Origin: Candidatus Thorarchaeota archaeon
GTDB taxonomy: Archaea > Asgardarchaeota > Thorarchaeia > Thorarchaeales > Thorarchaeaceae
Length of the DNA: 9,856 bases
Direction of reading: 5' to 3'
Assembly (NCBI GenBank): GCA_029855925.1
Contig: JAGSHP010000440.1
Span: 1-9,856 of the forward strand
Positions 1 to 6,821 of this stretch are shown here, piece after piece; the stretch's first letter is position 1, and each line of letters starts with the position of its first letter. The position numbers and the translations under genes were made by a program. The notes beneath the pieces were generated by a model. The model was not told the DNA's origin, did not search any database, and saw only the letters and a list, made by a program, of their open reading frames with translations.

Positions 1-1268
1 AGAGTACTGCAAAATATGTAATTAGAGCTCGGATCGAGATTGATGGTGTAGTCGATAAGCCAGATGTCGTGGGGGCCGTCTTCGGTCAAACTGAGGGTCT
101 TCTGGGAGAGGACCTCGACCTTCGTGAACTTCAAAGAACCGGACGAATCGGTAGAATTCAGATTGGTATCAAATCGGAGGGCGGCATCAGTAAGGGCGAG
201 ATTGTCATTCCCGTATCTTTGAACAAGACCGCCACAGCAATACTTGCAGCAGCCCTTGAAACGGTTGACAGAGTGGGGCCGTGCACAGCCAAGGTCACAC
301 TTGAAAAACTCGAGGACATTCGAGGTGCCAAACGTCGAAGAGTTGTCAGTAGAGCGATTAGCATCCTTAAGGGATGGGAAGAGGATATTGCTCCCGGGAC
401 CGAAGAGATCACTCAGGCGGTATCAAAGGCGGGACGAAAGTCCATTGCCAAGTATGGCCCAGACAAGCTACCTGCAGGGCCAGAGCTGATGAGCAGCGAT
501 GAGATAATCATCGTAGAAGGCAGGGCGGACATCATTAATCTCATGAAGAATGGTATAAACAATACCATAGCAGTCGAGGGAACTCACATTCCCAAGACGA
601 TAATAGATTTGACGAAGAAGAAGGACAAGACGATAATAGCGTTCTTAGATGGCGACAGGGGCGGCGACCTAATCCTCCGAGAACTCATGCAGGTTGCGCG
701 TGTTGATTATATTGCAAGGGCGCCAGAGGGGAAGGAGGTTGAGGATCTCACTCGAAGAGAGATATCCAAGGCACTCCAAGCAAAGATTCCTGCCGACCAA
801 GCACTTGCTCTTGTGAGCGAAAAGCGGACACCAACTCCACACAAGAGGCGACCAGCCAAGAGAACAACACGTCAAAGGAGGGGGACTGCGACAGCACCTC
901 CTGAAACGTCAGAGGAGATTCGTCGAACGCCTAGACCTCGAACTGCAAGCAAGCCATACTTCGAGATCGATGAGGTATTCATTTCGAAGATTGACACGAT
1001 TCGCGAATCGTTCAAAGCGATTATCTTTGATGAAAATAAGGAGGTCATCATGGAGTGCGGAGTCGCCGACTTGGCTAAACATCTTGAGAGCCTTGATTCG
1101 GTCAGAACAATCGTCTTTGACGGTGTTGTGACCCAACGTTTGGTCGATCTTGCAGCAAAGAAAGGGGTCACTCTACTAATTGGTGCGGCTGTCGCCGATA
1201 TAGAGAGCAAACCTCCTGGACTCAAGTTCTTCACATTCGAAGAGGTTGAGAAACGTAGAAGAAGCTGA
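1..1268 (+). CDS. dnaG: Archaeal DnaG (TOPRIM primase-like, exosome-associated), 5' truncated
   Basis: The reading frame is open from nt 3 to the stop at 1266-1268 and enters from the left edge. The family's N-terminal signature (KYVIRARIEIDG, then GAVFGQTEGLLGEDLDLREL) is already present upstream of the GTG at 69, so that GTG is internal and only a few N-terminal residues are missing. Counting from the GTG codon, the TOPRIM domain spans about residues 142-235. Its catalytic-type Glu is in IVEGRAD (E150) and its acidic motif is FLDGDRGGD (D194, D196, D200). Residues 251-297 form a basic Arg/Lys/Pro/Thr-rich linker, followed by a conserved C-terminal domain of about 100 residues. In archaea this protein has been found as a subunit of the RNA exosome, and primase activity has also been reported. 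A hairpin terminator follows, so the gene probably ends its own transcript. Confidence 0.95.
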   Translation, partial: STAKYVIRARIEIDGVVDKPDVVGAVFGQTEGLLGEDLDLRELQRTGRIGRIQIGIKSEGGISKGEIVIPVSLNKTATAILAAALETVDRVGPCTAKVTLEKLEDIRGAKRRRVVSRAISILKGWEEDIAPGTEEITQAVSKAGRKSIAKYGPDKLPAGPELMSSDEIIIVEGRADIINLMKNGINNTIAVEGTHIPKTIIDLTKKKDKTIIAFLDGDRGGDLILRELMQVARVDYIARAPEGKEVEDLTRREISKALQAKIPADQALALVSEKRTPTPHKRRPAKRTTRQRRGTATAPPETSEEIRRTPRPRTASKPYFEIDEVFISKIDTIRESFKAIIFDENKEVIMECGVADLAKHLESLDSVRTIVFDGVVTQRLVDLAAKKGVTLLIGAAVADIESKPPGLKFFTFEEVEKRRRS

Positions 1269-1275
1269 TTCATTG

Positions 1276-1323
1276 AAACAGAGCGGCTCTTTAGTAAGAG
1301 AGCCGGTTCTGTTTGCTCTTTTT
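1276..1323 (+). terminator. Hairpin plus T-tract terminator after dnaG
   Basis: Eight bases after the dnaG stop codon, an arm at 1276-1290 (AAACAGAGCGGCTCT) pairs with 1299-1314 (AGAGCCGGTTCTGTTT) with a single bulge or mismatch and an 8-nt loop. A pyrimidine tract ending in TTTTT follows at 1316-1322. Archaeal termination depends mainly on T-tracts, and the strong stem adds support. The position directly after the stop and before a separate gene fits a transcript end. A post-transcriptional stability hairpin is an alternative. Confidence 0.7.
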
Positions 1324-1381
1324 GTGCGTGCTAGCATTGCAATGTATTACTCACAATTATGACACCATAGAAGCAAGAAAG

Positions 1382-1402
1382 AGCTGTACTACAGCTGAGA
1401 GG
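1382..1402 (+). promoter_or_regulatory. Inverted repeat and ribosome binding site before the Lon-like ATPase gene
   Basis: A perfect 6-bp inverted repeat (AGCTGT-act-ACAGCT, 1382-1396) lies directly against a purine-rich Shine-Dalgarno-like GAGAGG (1397-1402), which is 8 nt before the GTG at 1411. The SD-like element supports that GTG as the start. The hairpin could affect ribosome access or be an operator half-site pair. At 6 bp it may also be chance. No convincing TATA box was seen in 1324-1381. Confidence 0.4.
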
Positions 1403-1410
1403 CCAAATAA

Positions 1411-2835
1411 GTGTCAGAACTCCTGAGTCATATCGCAACTACTGAGGAAATTCGAATCTCTCAAGACCCATTTGAGAGAATTATCGGCCAGGAGCATGCT
1501 GTAATGTTAGTAAGATCTGCAGTCTTGCAGAGAAGACATGTTCTCTTGTGTGGAGAACCGGGAATAGGAAAGTCGATGTTGGCTAAGGCTGCATCTACTC
1601 TGCTTTCACCAGCAAGAGAAGAGATCAGGGTCAGGGCAAATCCTGTTGCGCCAAATCGTCCGGAGGTTGTAATCAGAACACTGGTGGAGGATGTGGACAG
1701 GGATGATCAGTATCCAGAGGATGTGTTCTATATTCGCCCGGAGGAACTTCCCTACGATGTTGCAGTAGAAATGGGATACCGATGCCCTCATTGCGGAAGC
1801 CTATCACTGCCAGAACAGGGGGTGTGTATTGACTGTGGTTCTGCGAAGCGATGTGATTGGAAGGAGGAGAATTCATATCACGGTCTCTTTAGAGCACTGA
1901 ATTTGATACATGAGAGGGCTGAAACTACAGTAACAAGAGTGGATAAGCAGGCTGATGGAACGGACACTCTGGTGATTTATCAGAGGGACAAGTTTGATAC
2001 TATCAAGGTCATTTCAAGGACAACCACTCAAAGCGAAGCTGTGACTGAAGCATATGATGAGTTCACAATCGTTCCCCGCAGTGCTTCAAGATTCATTCGA
2101 GTCAGCGGGGCGAGCGCAGTTGAGCTTCTTGGTGATGTTCGTCACGACCCATATGGAAGTGCGGATGGTCTTGGCGTACCACCACATCAACGGGTCGTTC
2201 CTGGAGCAATACATGAGGCACATGAAGGAATTCTCTACATCGATGAAATAGCAACACTTGGTCCCCTTCAGAAGCATCTGCTTACAGCTATGCAGGACAA
2301 ACGGTATCCAATCACAGGACACAATCCACACAGTTCCGGAGCGTCTGTACGTGTGGATGACGTGCCGTGTGATTTCATTCTCATTGCATCGACCAATTTG
2401 GAGGACCTCCCAGGGATTCTGCCTCCTCTAAGATCGAGGATTCGTGGCTATGGATACGAGATCTTATTGTCATCATGGACCAAGAAGACGCATGATGCTG
2501 TGGACCAACTTGTCCGATTTGTTGCACAGACAGTTCAAGAGGACAGAAAGATACCCCATTTCACTGCAGAGGCTGTGGGGGAGATTGTTTCAATTTCGGA
2601 GAGAATGGCACTGAAATTAGATGGACAACCGGATTCTCTCACTTTGAGGCTCCGCGAACTTGGAGGCGTCATTAGAATTGCAGGGGATCTTGCCGTTCAA
2701 GATGGTGCTGAATTGGTCTGCCCGGAACACGTAAAGCGGGCGGAGGAACTCGCATTCAGAAGTGAGATTGAGAAACTTTCAAAGGGTCAGGGACATCTTG
2801 CAGACGCACATGACTACGGAAGCTATTTCTTATGA
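1411..2835 (+). CDS. AAA+ ATPase related to archaeal LonB, with zinc-ribbon insert and no protease domain
   Basis: The protein has 474 residues from a GTG with an SD-like GAGAGG 8 nt upstream. An N-terminal IIGQEHA motif precedes Walker A GEPGIGKS (48-55). Walker B is ILYIDE (D278, E279), sensor 1 is in IASTN (325-329), an arginine-finger-like region is LRSRIRGYGYE (340-350), and a sensor-2-like helix is LRELGGVIRIAGDLA (414-428). These match the ATPase part of archaeal LonB. In LonB, the segment between Walker A and B carries the membrane helices. Here that region has no hydrophobic helix and instead holds a four-cysteine zinc-ribbon motif (C125, C128, C139, C142). The protein ends soon after the lid domain, so the Ser-Lys Lon protease domain is absent. 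It is therefore likely a soluble remodelling ATPase or adaptor-type machine, substrate unknown. The frame is intact with complete ATPase motifs, so it does not look like a decayed gene. It lies between dnaG and pelA; 43 nt separate it from pelA, suggesting cotranscription. Confidence 0.85.
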   Translation: MSELLSHIATTEEIRISQDPFERIIGQEHAVMLVRSAVLQRRHVLLCGEPGIGKSMLAKAASTLLSPAREEIRVRANPVAPNRPEVVIRTLVEDVDRDDQYPEDVFYIRPEELPYDVAVEMGYRCPHCGSLSLPEQGVCIDCGSAKRCDWKEENSYHGLFRALNLIHERAETTVTRVDKQADGTDTLVIYQRDKFDTIKVISRTTTQSEAVTEAYDEFTIVPRSASRFIRVSGASAVELLGDVRHDPYGSADGLGVPPHQRVVPGAIHEAHEGILYIDEIATLGPLQKHLLTAMQDKRYPITGHNPHSSGASVRVDDVPCDFILIASTNLEDLPGILPPLRSRIRGYGYEILLSSWTKKTHDAVDQLVRFVAQTVQEDRKIPHFTAEAVGEIVSISERMALKLDGQPDSLTLRLRELGGVIRIAGDLAVQDGAELVCPEHVKRAEELAFRSEIEKLSKGQGHLADAHDYGSYFL

Positions 2836-2878
2836 ACTGAAGAGGTCTATCTGAATTACGACTGCTATGAAAACGTAG

Positions 2879-4006
2879 ATGTTCATAGACCATATGGACA
2901 GTTTGGACGGTAGTAACTTGAAGATACTGAAACGTAACCTCAAAGAGGGACGCATCACCATCAAGATTGAAACACTTGATGATCTATGGCATCTTTACAA
3001 CACGGTGATGCCCGGTGACAAGGTCATCTCACGCACAACTAGAAGGATTCGAATAGGTGGGGAGGACGACCGCAAACAGGAGAGTATCAGAAAGCCTATG
3101 ACACTGGTCATTGAGGTTGAGGACGTTTCATTTCATAGTTTTTCCAATCGCGTGAGAATCAAGGGCAAGATTATGGAGGGCCCTTCGGACCTAATCAGCA
3201 TTGGTTCGTATCATACCATAAACATTGAGATGGGCAACATACTTACAATAATTAAGGACCGATGGCCGAAATACATTCTAGACCGATTAAAGAATGCAGA
3301 GAAGGCTGGAGCAAGGCCTATTGCACTGTTGGTGACAATTGAGGATGGTACGGCTGAGATTCTACTTGCTGCAGACTTTGGTATCAGAGAAGTAGTACGC
3401 ATCCGAACAAGCATCTCAAGAAAACGGGGAGACCAGAAGAGCTATGATGCAACGATGAGAGAGTTCTTTCAGGAAGTGGTCACTGGTGTGCGCACTGCAC
3501 TTGAGCAGAACAATATTGGGTTGATAGTGATCTGTGGTCCAGGTTTTGTCAAAGACCACTTCCGAGAGCATCTCCTCTCCGCAGGAATAAAGAATCTTCC
3601 ACCAGTCACTGTTGAGTCGACAAATACTACAGGAATTCCCGCAGCAAAGGAGATTCTTTACAAGGGGGTAATATCGCGAACTTTATCCGATCTAAAAATT
3701 GAAACTGAAACTCAATTGGTTGAGGAGGTACTGACTCACATCGCCAAAGATGATGGTCTTGCCACGTATGGAGATGCGGAGGTTGCCAGGGCTGCACAAT
3801 ATGGAGCAATCGAACATCTACTCATCACTGACAAAAAGCTACGTGGCGCAGAAGATGACAAGAGAAGATGGCTAGATAGGGTCATCAGAGATACGGAAAA
3901 ATCCGGTGGTAGCCTGCACATAGTGTCAACGGAACATCCAGCGGGCGACCAACTGAACCATATTAGCGGTATTGCAGCCATCCTACGCTTCAGAATTGAC
4001 CACTAG
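2879..4006 (+). CDS. pelA: Pelota/Dom34 ribosome rescue factor
   Basis: This 375-residue protein has the three-domain eRF1-like layout. The N-terminal domain (about 1-140) opens with the family signature LKILKRNLKEG and ETLDDLWHLYN. The central domain (about 145-275) contains IEDGTAEILL and CGPGFVKDHF and lacks the GGQ hydrolysis motif, which separates Pelota from release factor aRF1. The C-terminal domain (about 276-375) contains TYGDAEVARAAQYGAIEHLLITD. Pelota binds the empty A site of stalled ribosomes with an aEF1A-family or ABCE1 partner and splits them (no-go and non-stop decay). The start is uncertain: the ATG at 2879 and another at 2894 lack an obvious SD, while most family members begin at the residue matching the TTG at 2918, giving MKILKRNLKEG. 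The stop at 4004-4006 is one base from the stop of the convergent radical SAM gene. Confidence 0.95.
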   Translation: MFIDHMDSLDGSNLKILKRNLKEGRITIKIETLDDLWHLYNTVMPGDKVISRTTRRIRIGGEDDRKQESIRKPMTLVIEVEDVSFHSFSNRVRIKGKIMEGPSDLISIGSYHTINIEMGNILTIIKDRWPKYILDRLKNAEKAGARPIALLVTIEDGTAEILLAADFGIREVVRIRTSISRKRGDQKSYDATMREFFQEVVTGVRTALEQNNIGLIVICGPGFVKDHFREHLLSAGIKNLPPVTVESTNTTGIPAAKEILYKGVISRTLSDLKIETETQLVEEVLTHIAKDDGLATYGDAEVARAAQYGAIEHLLITDKKLRGAEDDKRRWLDRVIRDTEKSGGSLHIVSTEHPAGDQLNHISGIAAILRFRIDH

Positions 4007-4007
4007 A

Positions 4008-5123
4008 TCAGAGTGGCTCGAAGAGTGTCTGGAATCGGTCCCAGGATGGATATTCGAAGGCAATACCCATTTCAACATCAGTACTAGGGGGAAGACGGAC
4101 CCTTAGCTCGGAGGCGATCTCGTCCAAAATCCATGGGGCAATCTCGATACGCTTGCGCATCTCATCAATATTCAACAAATCATCCGGCACCTCGAACTCC
4201 TGCTTTAGGATATTTGCAATCCCCCTCAGCATTGAAGAGTCTAGTTGCGAACCGTGTGGAGCACGGATCACTCCAAGAATCAGCAGTGGTTCATCATCGT
4301 CCACTTCTTCAAACTCTCTCTTTACATGTTCAAGGCGCCTCTGGAGACGGTTGCGCATCTGTATGGCATCTTTGAAGAGTGCAGTGCAAAAGTGCAGAGA
4401 GATTCGTTCCAAGTTGGAGGCGCCCCATTTCAGGATCTCAGAGGCGGTCTCAGCACTCCCCAGAATGCTTGCTGAAGAGATGGATCTGAGCCTGTAACCC
4501 CGACGAACCAAGTTCTCGAAGTTGGTTTCACTTGCCTCGAGCTCGTTAAGATTTACAAATGATAGACCGTAGTCTTGAGCGCGAAGGATTACTCTCTTGA
4601 TTCTTTCAATCTGACCCGGGATGACTGGAATCTCTAGTCCAACATCAAGTCCAACATCGCGAGCAGCCTCTATGCCGGACCAGTCATTCCTTTGGGGGTG
4701 AAATCGAATCTCATCAAGCCCGGCTTCGTGGAGCTGTTTCATCACGTCCATGTGAGCATCAGATTGGGAGGTGTATAGGTGAATGTGGAAATCCGGGCCA
4801 AATTGCTCTTTCAATAGGCGAATATAGTGAAGAGTGCGTTCCAATCGACAGAGTGGGTCACCGCCACTTATCCCTGCACCCTCGGCACCAATGGCAAGCA
4901 CCTCTTCAAGGATGTCCGAGTCATCCGAAACAGGAGTTTCATCAGCAAATATGACGTCTTTATTTGCCTTCTCAGCTGACAGGGGGCAATAGAAACAAGA
5001 TGCACTACACAGTCCTGTGACAAAGAGGACCATCTTCGAACCACGGGTGCAAAACTTGCAACCCGTGGGGAGGTCTCCCACAACAATTGATTCACCAGGC
5101 AGTTTTGTGATCTCTCGAACCAT
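4008..5123 (-). CDS. Radical SAM protein, COG2108-type (pyruvate formate-lyase activase-related), function unknown
   Basis: This 371-residue protein has a canonical radical SAM cluster motif CSASCFYC (C39, C43, C46), preceded by a GCKFC pair (C22, C25) and the conserved run KMVLFVTGLC. A SAM-binding ISGGDP (85-90) and barrel strands follow, including LHFCTALFKDA near residue 243, with a further conserved-looking Cys246. This pattern matches the archaeal family COG2108, annotated as related to pyruvate formate-lyase activating enzyme; I know of no established reaction. The extra cysteines could hold a second metal site or cluster. The ATG is firm: a strong GGGGAGG lies 9 nt upstream. The start overlaps the stop of the nucleotidyltransferase gene by one base (TAATG), indicating translational coupling and a likely shared pathway. 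It ends tail to tail with pelA. Confidence 0.88.
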   Translation of the reverse strand: MVREITKLPGESIVVGDLPTGCKFCTRGSKMVLFVTGLCSASCFYCPLSAEKANKDVIFADETPVSDDSDILEEVLAIGAEGAGISGGDPLCRLERTLHYIRLLKEQFGPDFHIHLYTSQSDAHMDVMKQLHEAGLDEIRFHPQRNDWSGIEAARDVGLDVGLEIPVIPGQIERIKRVILRAQDYGLSFVNLNELEASETNFENLVRRGYRLRSISSASILGSAETASEILKWGASNLERISLHFCTALFKDAIQMRNRLQRRLEHVKREFEEVDDDEPLLILGVIRAPHGSQLDSSMLRGIANILKQEFEVPDDLLNIDEMRKRIEIAPWILDEIASELRVRLPPSTDVEMGIAFEYPSWDRFQTLFEPL

Positions 5124-5830
5124 TATAGATGGCCTCCCCGACGTTCAATTGTTCTTCGAAGAGCAGGGATACTATCGCGCAGGCGAGTAGCAAGTTCCTC
5201 GAAGGTAGCGTCCTCGGGAACAGTGCGTGTAAGAAACACGCCAGTTCGACCAATCGAACTACGGCGGGTCAGAACGCGTACACGTTCTTCCGCTATGTCA
5301 ATGGAGACCCCAATAGCCCTTGCTACTTGTGGTTCCCGCCCAATTACTCCATGCTCCAGATGACCATCTTCAGTGGGTTCAATGAGAATGAGGCGTTTGT
5401 CAACGCCAAGCACACGTAGATCCTCATAAAGTTCCTTGAGAGAGAGGAGTCCACCCCATCTATAGAAATCAAGTTCACGGCTCCACATCTTGAAGAGAGG
5501 GAATGAGATAACAACATCATTCTCGAGATGGAGATGCGCCTTCAATACGGAGGAGGGGGTTGCCTGCACAATCTCACGATGAATTCCCGGGCCCACTGCG
5601 AGCTCAATTCGATAGCTTGGCACTAGTTCGGGCACGATTATGTCGATGTCGGAGGTGGGGCTCACATCGCCACGTGCGACGGACCCATAGACAAACGACT
5701 TGATTCCGTTCTTGTCCAGCACGCCCATCACTTCAAGAGCGCGTCTTCTCAAGTCTTGGAGAGTGCTCCAGCGAGAGGAATCGTATATGATTCGGCGAGA
5801 ATCATTGAGGTGCTCTGGCTGTTTACTCAC
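5123..5830 (-). CDS. Predicted minimal nucleotidyltransferase (archaeal COG1665-like)
   Basis: This 235-residue protein has the polymerase-beta-type nucleotidyltransferase signature YGSVARG (48-54) followed by SDIDI (60-64), with D61 and D63 as the metal-binding aspartates. The third acidic residue is plausibly D105 in ENDVVISF. Such enzymes transfer an NMP group to a nucleic acid, protein or small molecule, and the substrate here is unknown. The C-terminal part (about 162-200) looks like a helix-turn-helix-type segment (REPQVARAIGVS), suggesting a nucleic-acid or protein contact. Length and motifs resemble an archaeal family listed as predicted nucleotidyltransferase (COG1665, from memory). 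The GTG start has AGGTGA 6 nt upstream, overlapping the stop of the tRNA thiolation gene. Its own stop overlaps the radical SAM start. An antitoxin-type MNT role is less likely given the length and lack of a HEPN partner. Confidence 0.82.
   Translation of the reverse strand: MSKQPEHLNDSRRIIYDSSRWSTLQDLRRRALEVMGVLDKNGIKSFVYGSVARGDVSPTSDIDIIVPELVPSYRIELAVGPGIHREIVQATPSSVLKAHLHLENDVVISFPLFKMWSRELDFYRWGGLLSLKELYEDLRVLGVDKRLILIEPTEDGHLEHGVIGREPQVARAIGVSIDIAEERVRVLTRRSSIGRTGVFLTRTVPEDATFEELATRLRDSIPALRRTIERRGGHL
5133..5139 (-). promoter_or_regulatory. Strong Shine-Dalgarno site for the radical SAM gene
   Basis: On the minus strand this reads GGGGAGG, 9 nt before the ATG at 5123, and lies inside the end of the nucleotidyltransferase coding sequence. 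It fixes the radical SAM start and supports translational coupling across the TAATG junction. Confidence 0.7.
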
Positions 5831-5836
5831 TCCAAC

Positions 5837-5842
5837 TCACCT
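5837..5842 (-). promoter_or_regulatory. Shine-Dalgarno site for the nucleotidyltransferase gene
   Basis: On the minus strand this reads AGGTGA, 6 nt before the GTG at 5830. Its last three bases are the TGA stop of the upstream ncsA-like gene, so the ribosome binding site overlaps that stop. It decides the start and argues for coupled translation. Confidence 0.6.
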
Positions 5843-6766
5843 GCCATCTATCTCCTCGAGTATTTGACAGACTTTGCAAATACGGCCCGTGGTCGGTGAG
5901 CCACAGCGCGCACAGGTATTCTGTAATCCCGGTGCGATTTGTTCGGATAATGAGGCTGCGATTGCATCTCCCGAGTGCAGAGTGGCTAGGAGCGTGCCCG
6001 GCCTCTTGTATTCCATCTGCCCTAGAAATGCACGCACATCATTCCGGTAGGCGTCTGATGCGTATGGGCAGGGAATGTCGTGAAAAGGAAGGTCCAAGAA
6101 GTGCGCATATGCTACTATATCACGCTCTGACAGCTCCATCAGAGGCTTGACCCGAGGGATGAAACCATCAACTGACAGTTCGCGGGGGCGGTTCGTACGT
6201 ACGATGCGCATAGCATCGCCTCTCAGAATGTTCATCAAGACAGTCTGTGCCTCGTCATCAAGATTATGACCAGTGGCAACAACATCAACACCAAGTTCTT
6301 TGGCGGCCTCGTTTATTGCATGGCGGCGTAGCACGCCACAATATGAACAGGCACCTCGTCTGGTCTCGCCACGGTTATGTACAATCGAGTCAAGTGTGTG
6401 GCCGAATAGTTGCTTGAAAGACACCACATGAAGGCTCAAATCCAACGAATTGACAAGTGATCTTGCTGCTTCCAAGGCCTTGTCGCGGTATCCCTGAATT
6501 CCCTCATCTATAGTAAATGGATGAAGAGTTGCTCTCGGAAAGTCAGCCTCAATGTCATGAAGAATCTGCAGTAGAACGGCACTATCCTTGCCTCCAGATA
6601 TGGCAACCCCGATACGGTCGGTCTCTCGAAACATCTTGCGTTTGTTGATTGTGAGACGAACACGTCTTTGTGTGGTCCGTATCAGACAGGTCTTACATAG
6701 TGCCTCAGACGTATATCGTCTGAAGTATATGGCAGGGGCGTCGCATTTTGAACAGGTAAGAGCCAT
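5837..6766 (-). CDS. ncsA: tRNA 2-thiouridine synthetase, NcsA/Ncs6/CTU1 (TtuA) family
   Basis: This 309-residue protein has the full TtuA/Ncs6 layout. An N-terminal zinc finger has C5, C8, C24 and C27. The PP-loop ATP-binding motif is SGGKDS (57-62). The three cysteines expected to hold the catalytic [4Fe-4S] cluster are C140 and C143 in CSYCGVLRR and C233 in CPYA. A C-terminal zinc finger has C285, C288, C297 and C300. The TGHNLDDEAQT and MNILRGD motifs are also present. The enzyme adenylates a tRNA uridine and replaces its oxygen with sulfur, usually taken from a ubiquitin-like protein thiocarboxylate. The strong likeness to eukaryotic CTU1 favours wobble U34, but U54 (TtuA activity) cannot be excluded from sequence alone. 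It ends 6 nt before the nucleotidyltransferase start. The upstream gap to the M50 gene is 55 nt, so it may be cotranscribed with M50 or have its own promoter. The SD is weak (GAGA region). Confidence 0.93.
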   Translation of the reverse strand: MALTCSKCDAPAIYFRRYTSEALCKTCLIRTTQRRVRLTINKRKMFRETDRIGVAISGGKDSAVLLQILHDIEADFPRATLHPFTIDEGIQGYRDKALEAARSLVNSLDLSLHVVSFKQLFGHTLDSIVHNRGETRRGACSYCGVLRRHAINEAAKELGVDVVATGHNLDDEAQTVLMNILRGDAMRIVRTNRPRELSVDGFIPRVKPLMELSERDIVAYAHFLDLPFHDIPCPYASDAYRNDVRAFLGQMEYKRPGTLLATLHSGDAIAASLSEQIAPGLQNTCARCGSPTTGRICKVCQILEEIDGR

Positions 6767-6783
6767 CAGTTTCTCAATATGAC

Positions 6784-6801
6784 ACTGATGACCCTATCAG
6801 T
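6784..6801. repeat. Short inverted repeat between the M50 and ncsA-like genes
   Basis: ACTGAT (6784-6789) and ATCAGT (6796-6801) form a perfect 6-bp inverted repeat with a 6-nt spacer, in the 55-nt gap. There is no adjacent T-tract on the minus strand, so terminator function is doubtful. It could be a weak hairpin in a shared transcript or chance. No clear TATA box is visible in the gap. Confidence 0.3.
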
Positions 6802-6821
6802 TAAGATTTGTTACGTGTTCA

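Noticed and set aside
69..71. GTG as the start of dnaG
   Set aside because: The frame is open upstream to the window edge, and residues before it match the conserved archaeal DnaG N-terminus, so the gene enters from outside.
1411..2835. Lon-like ATPase as a truncated pseudogene
   Set aside because: All ATPase motifs and the lid are intact, the frame is uninterrupted, an ordered zinc-ribbon insert is present, and no remnant of a protease domain follows before pelA.
4133..4497. Open frames antisense to the radical SAM gene and other short overlapping frames
   Set aside because: They lie opposite a clearly conserved gene, show no family motifs or start signals, and are expected by chance from its codon usage.
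5123..5830. MNT/HEPN-type toxin-antitoxin module
   Set aside because: The nucleotidyltransferase is longer than typical MNT antitoxins, has a C-terminal extension, and no HEPN partner with RxxxxH is next to it.
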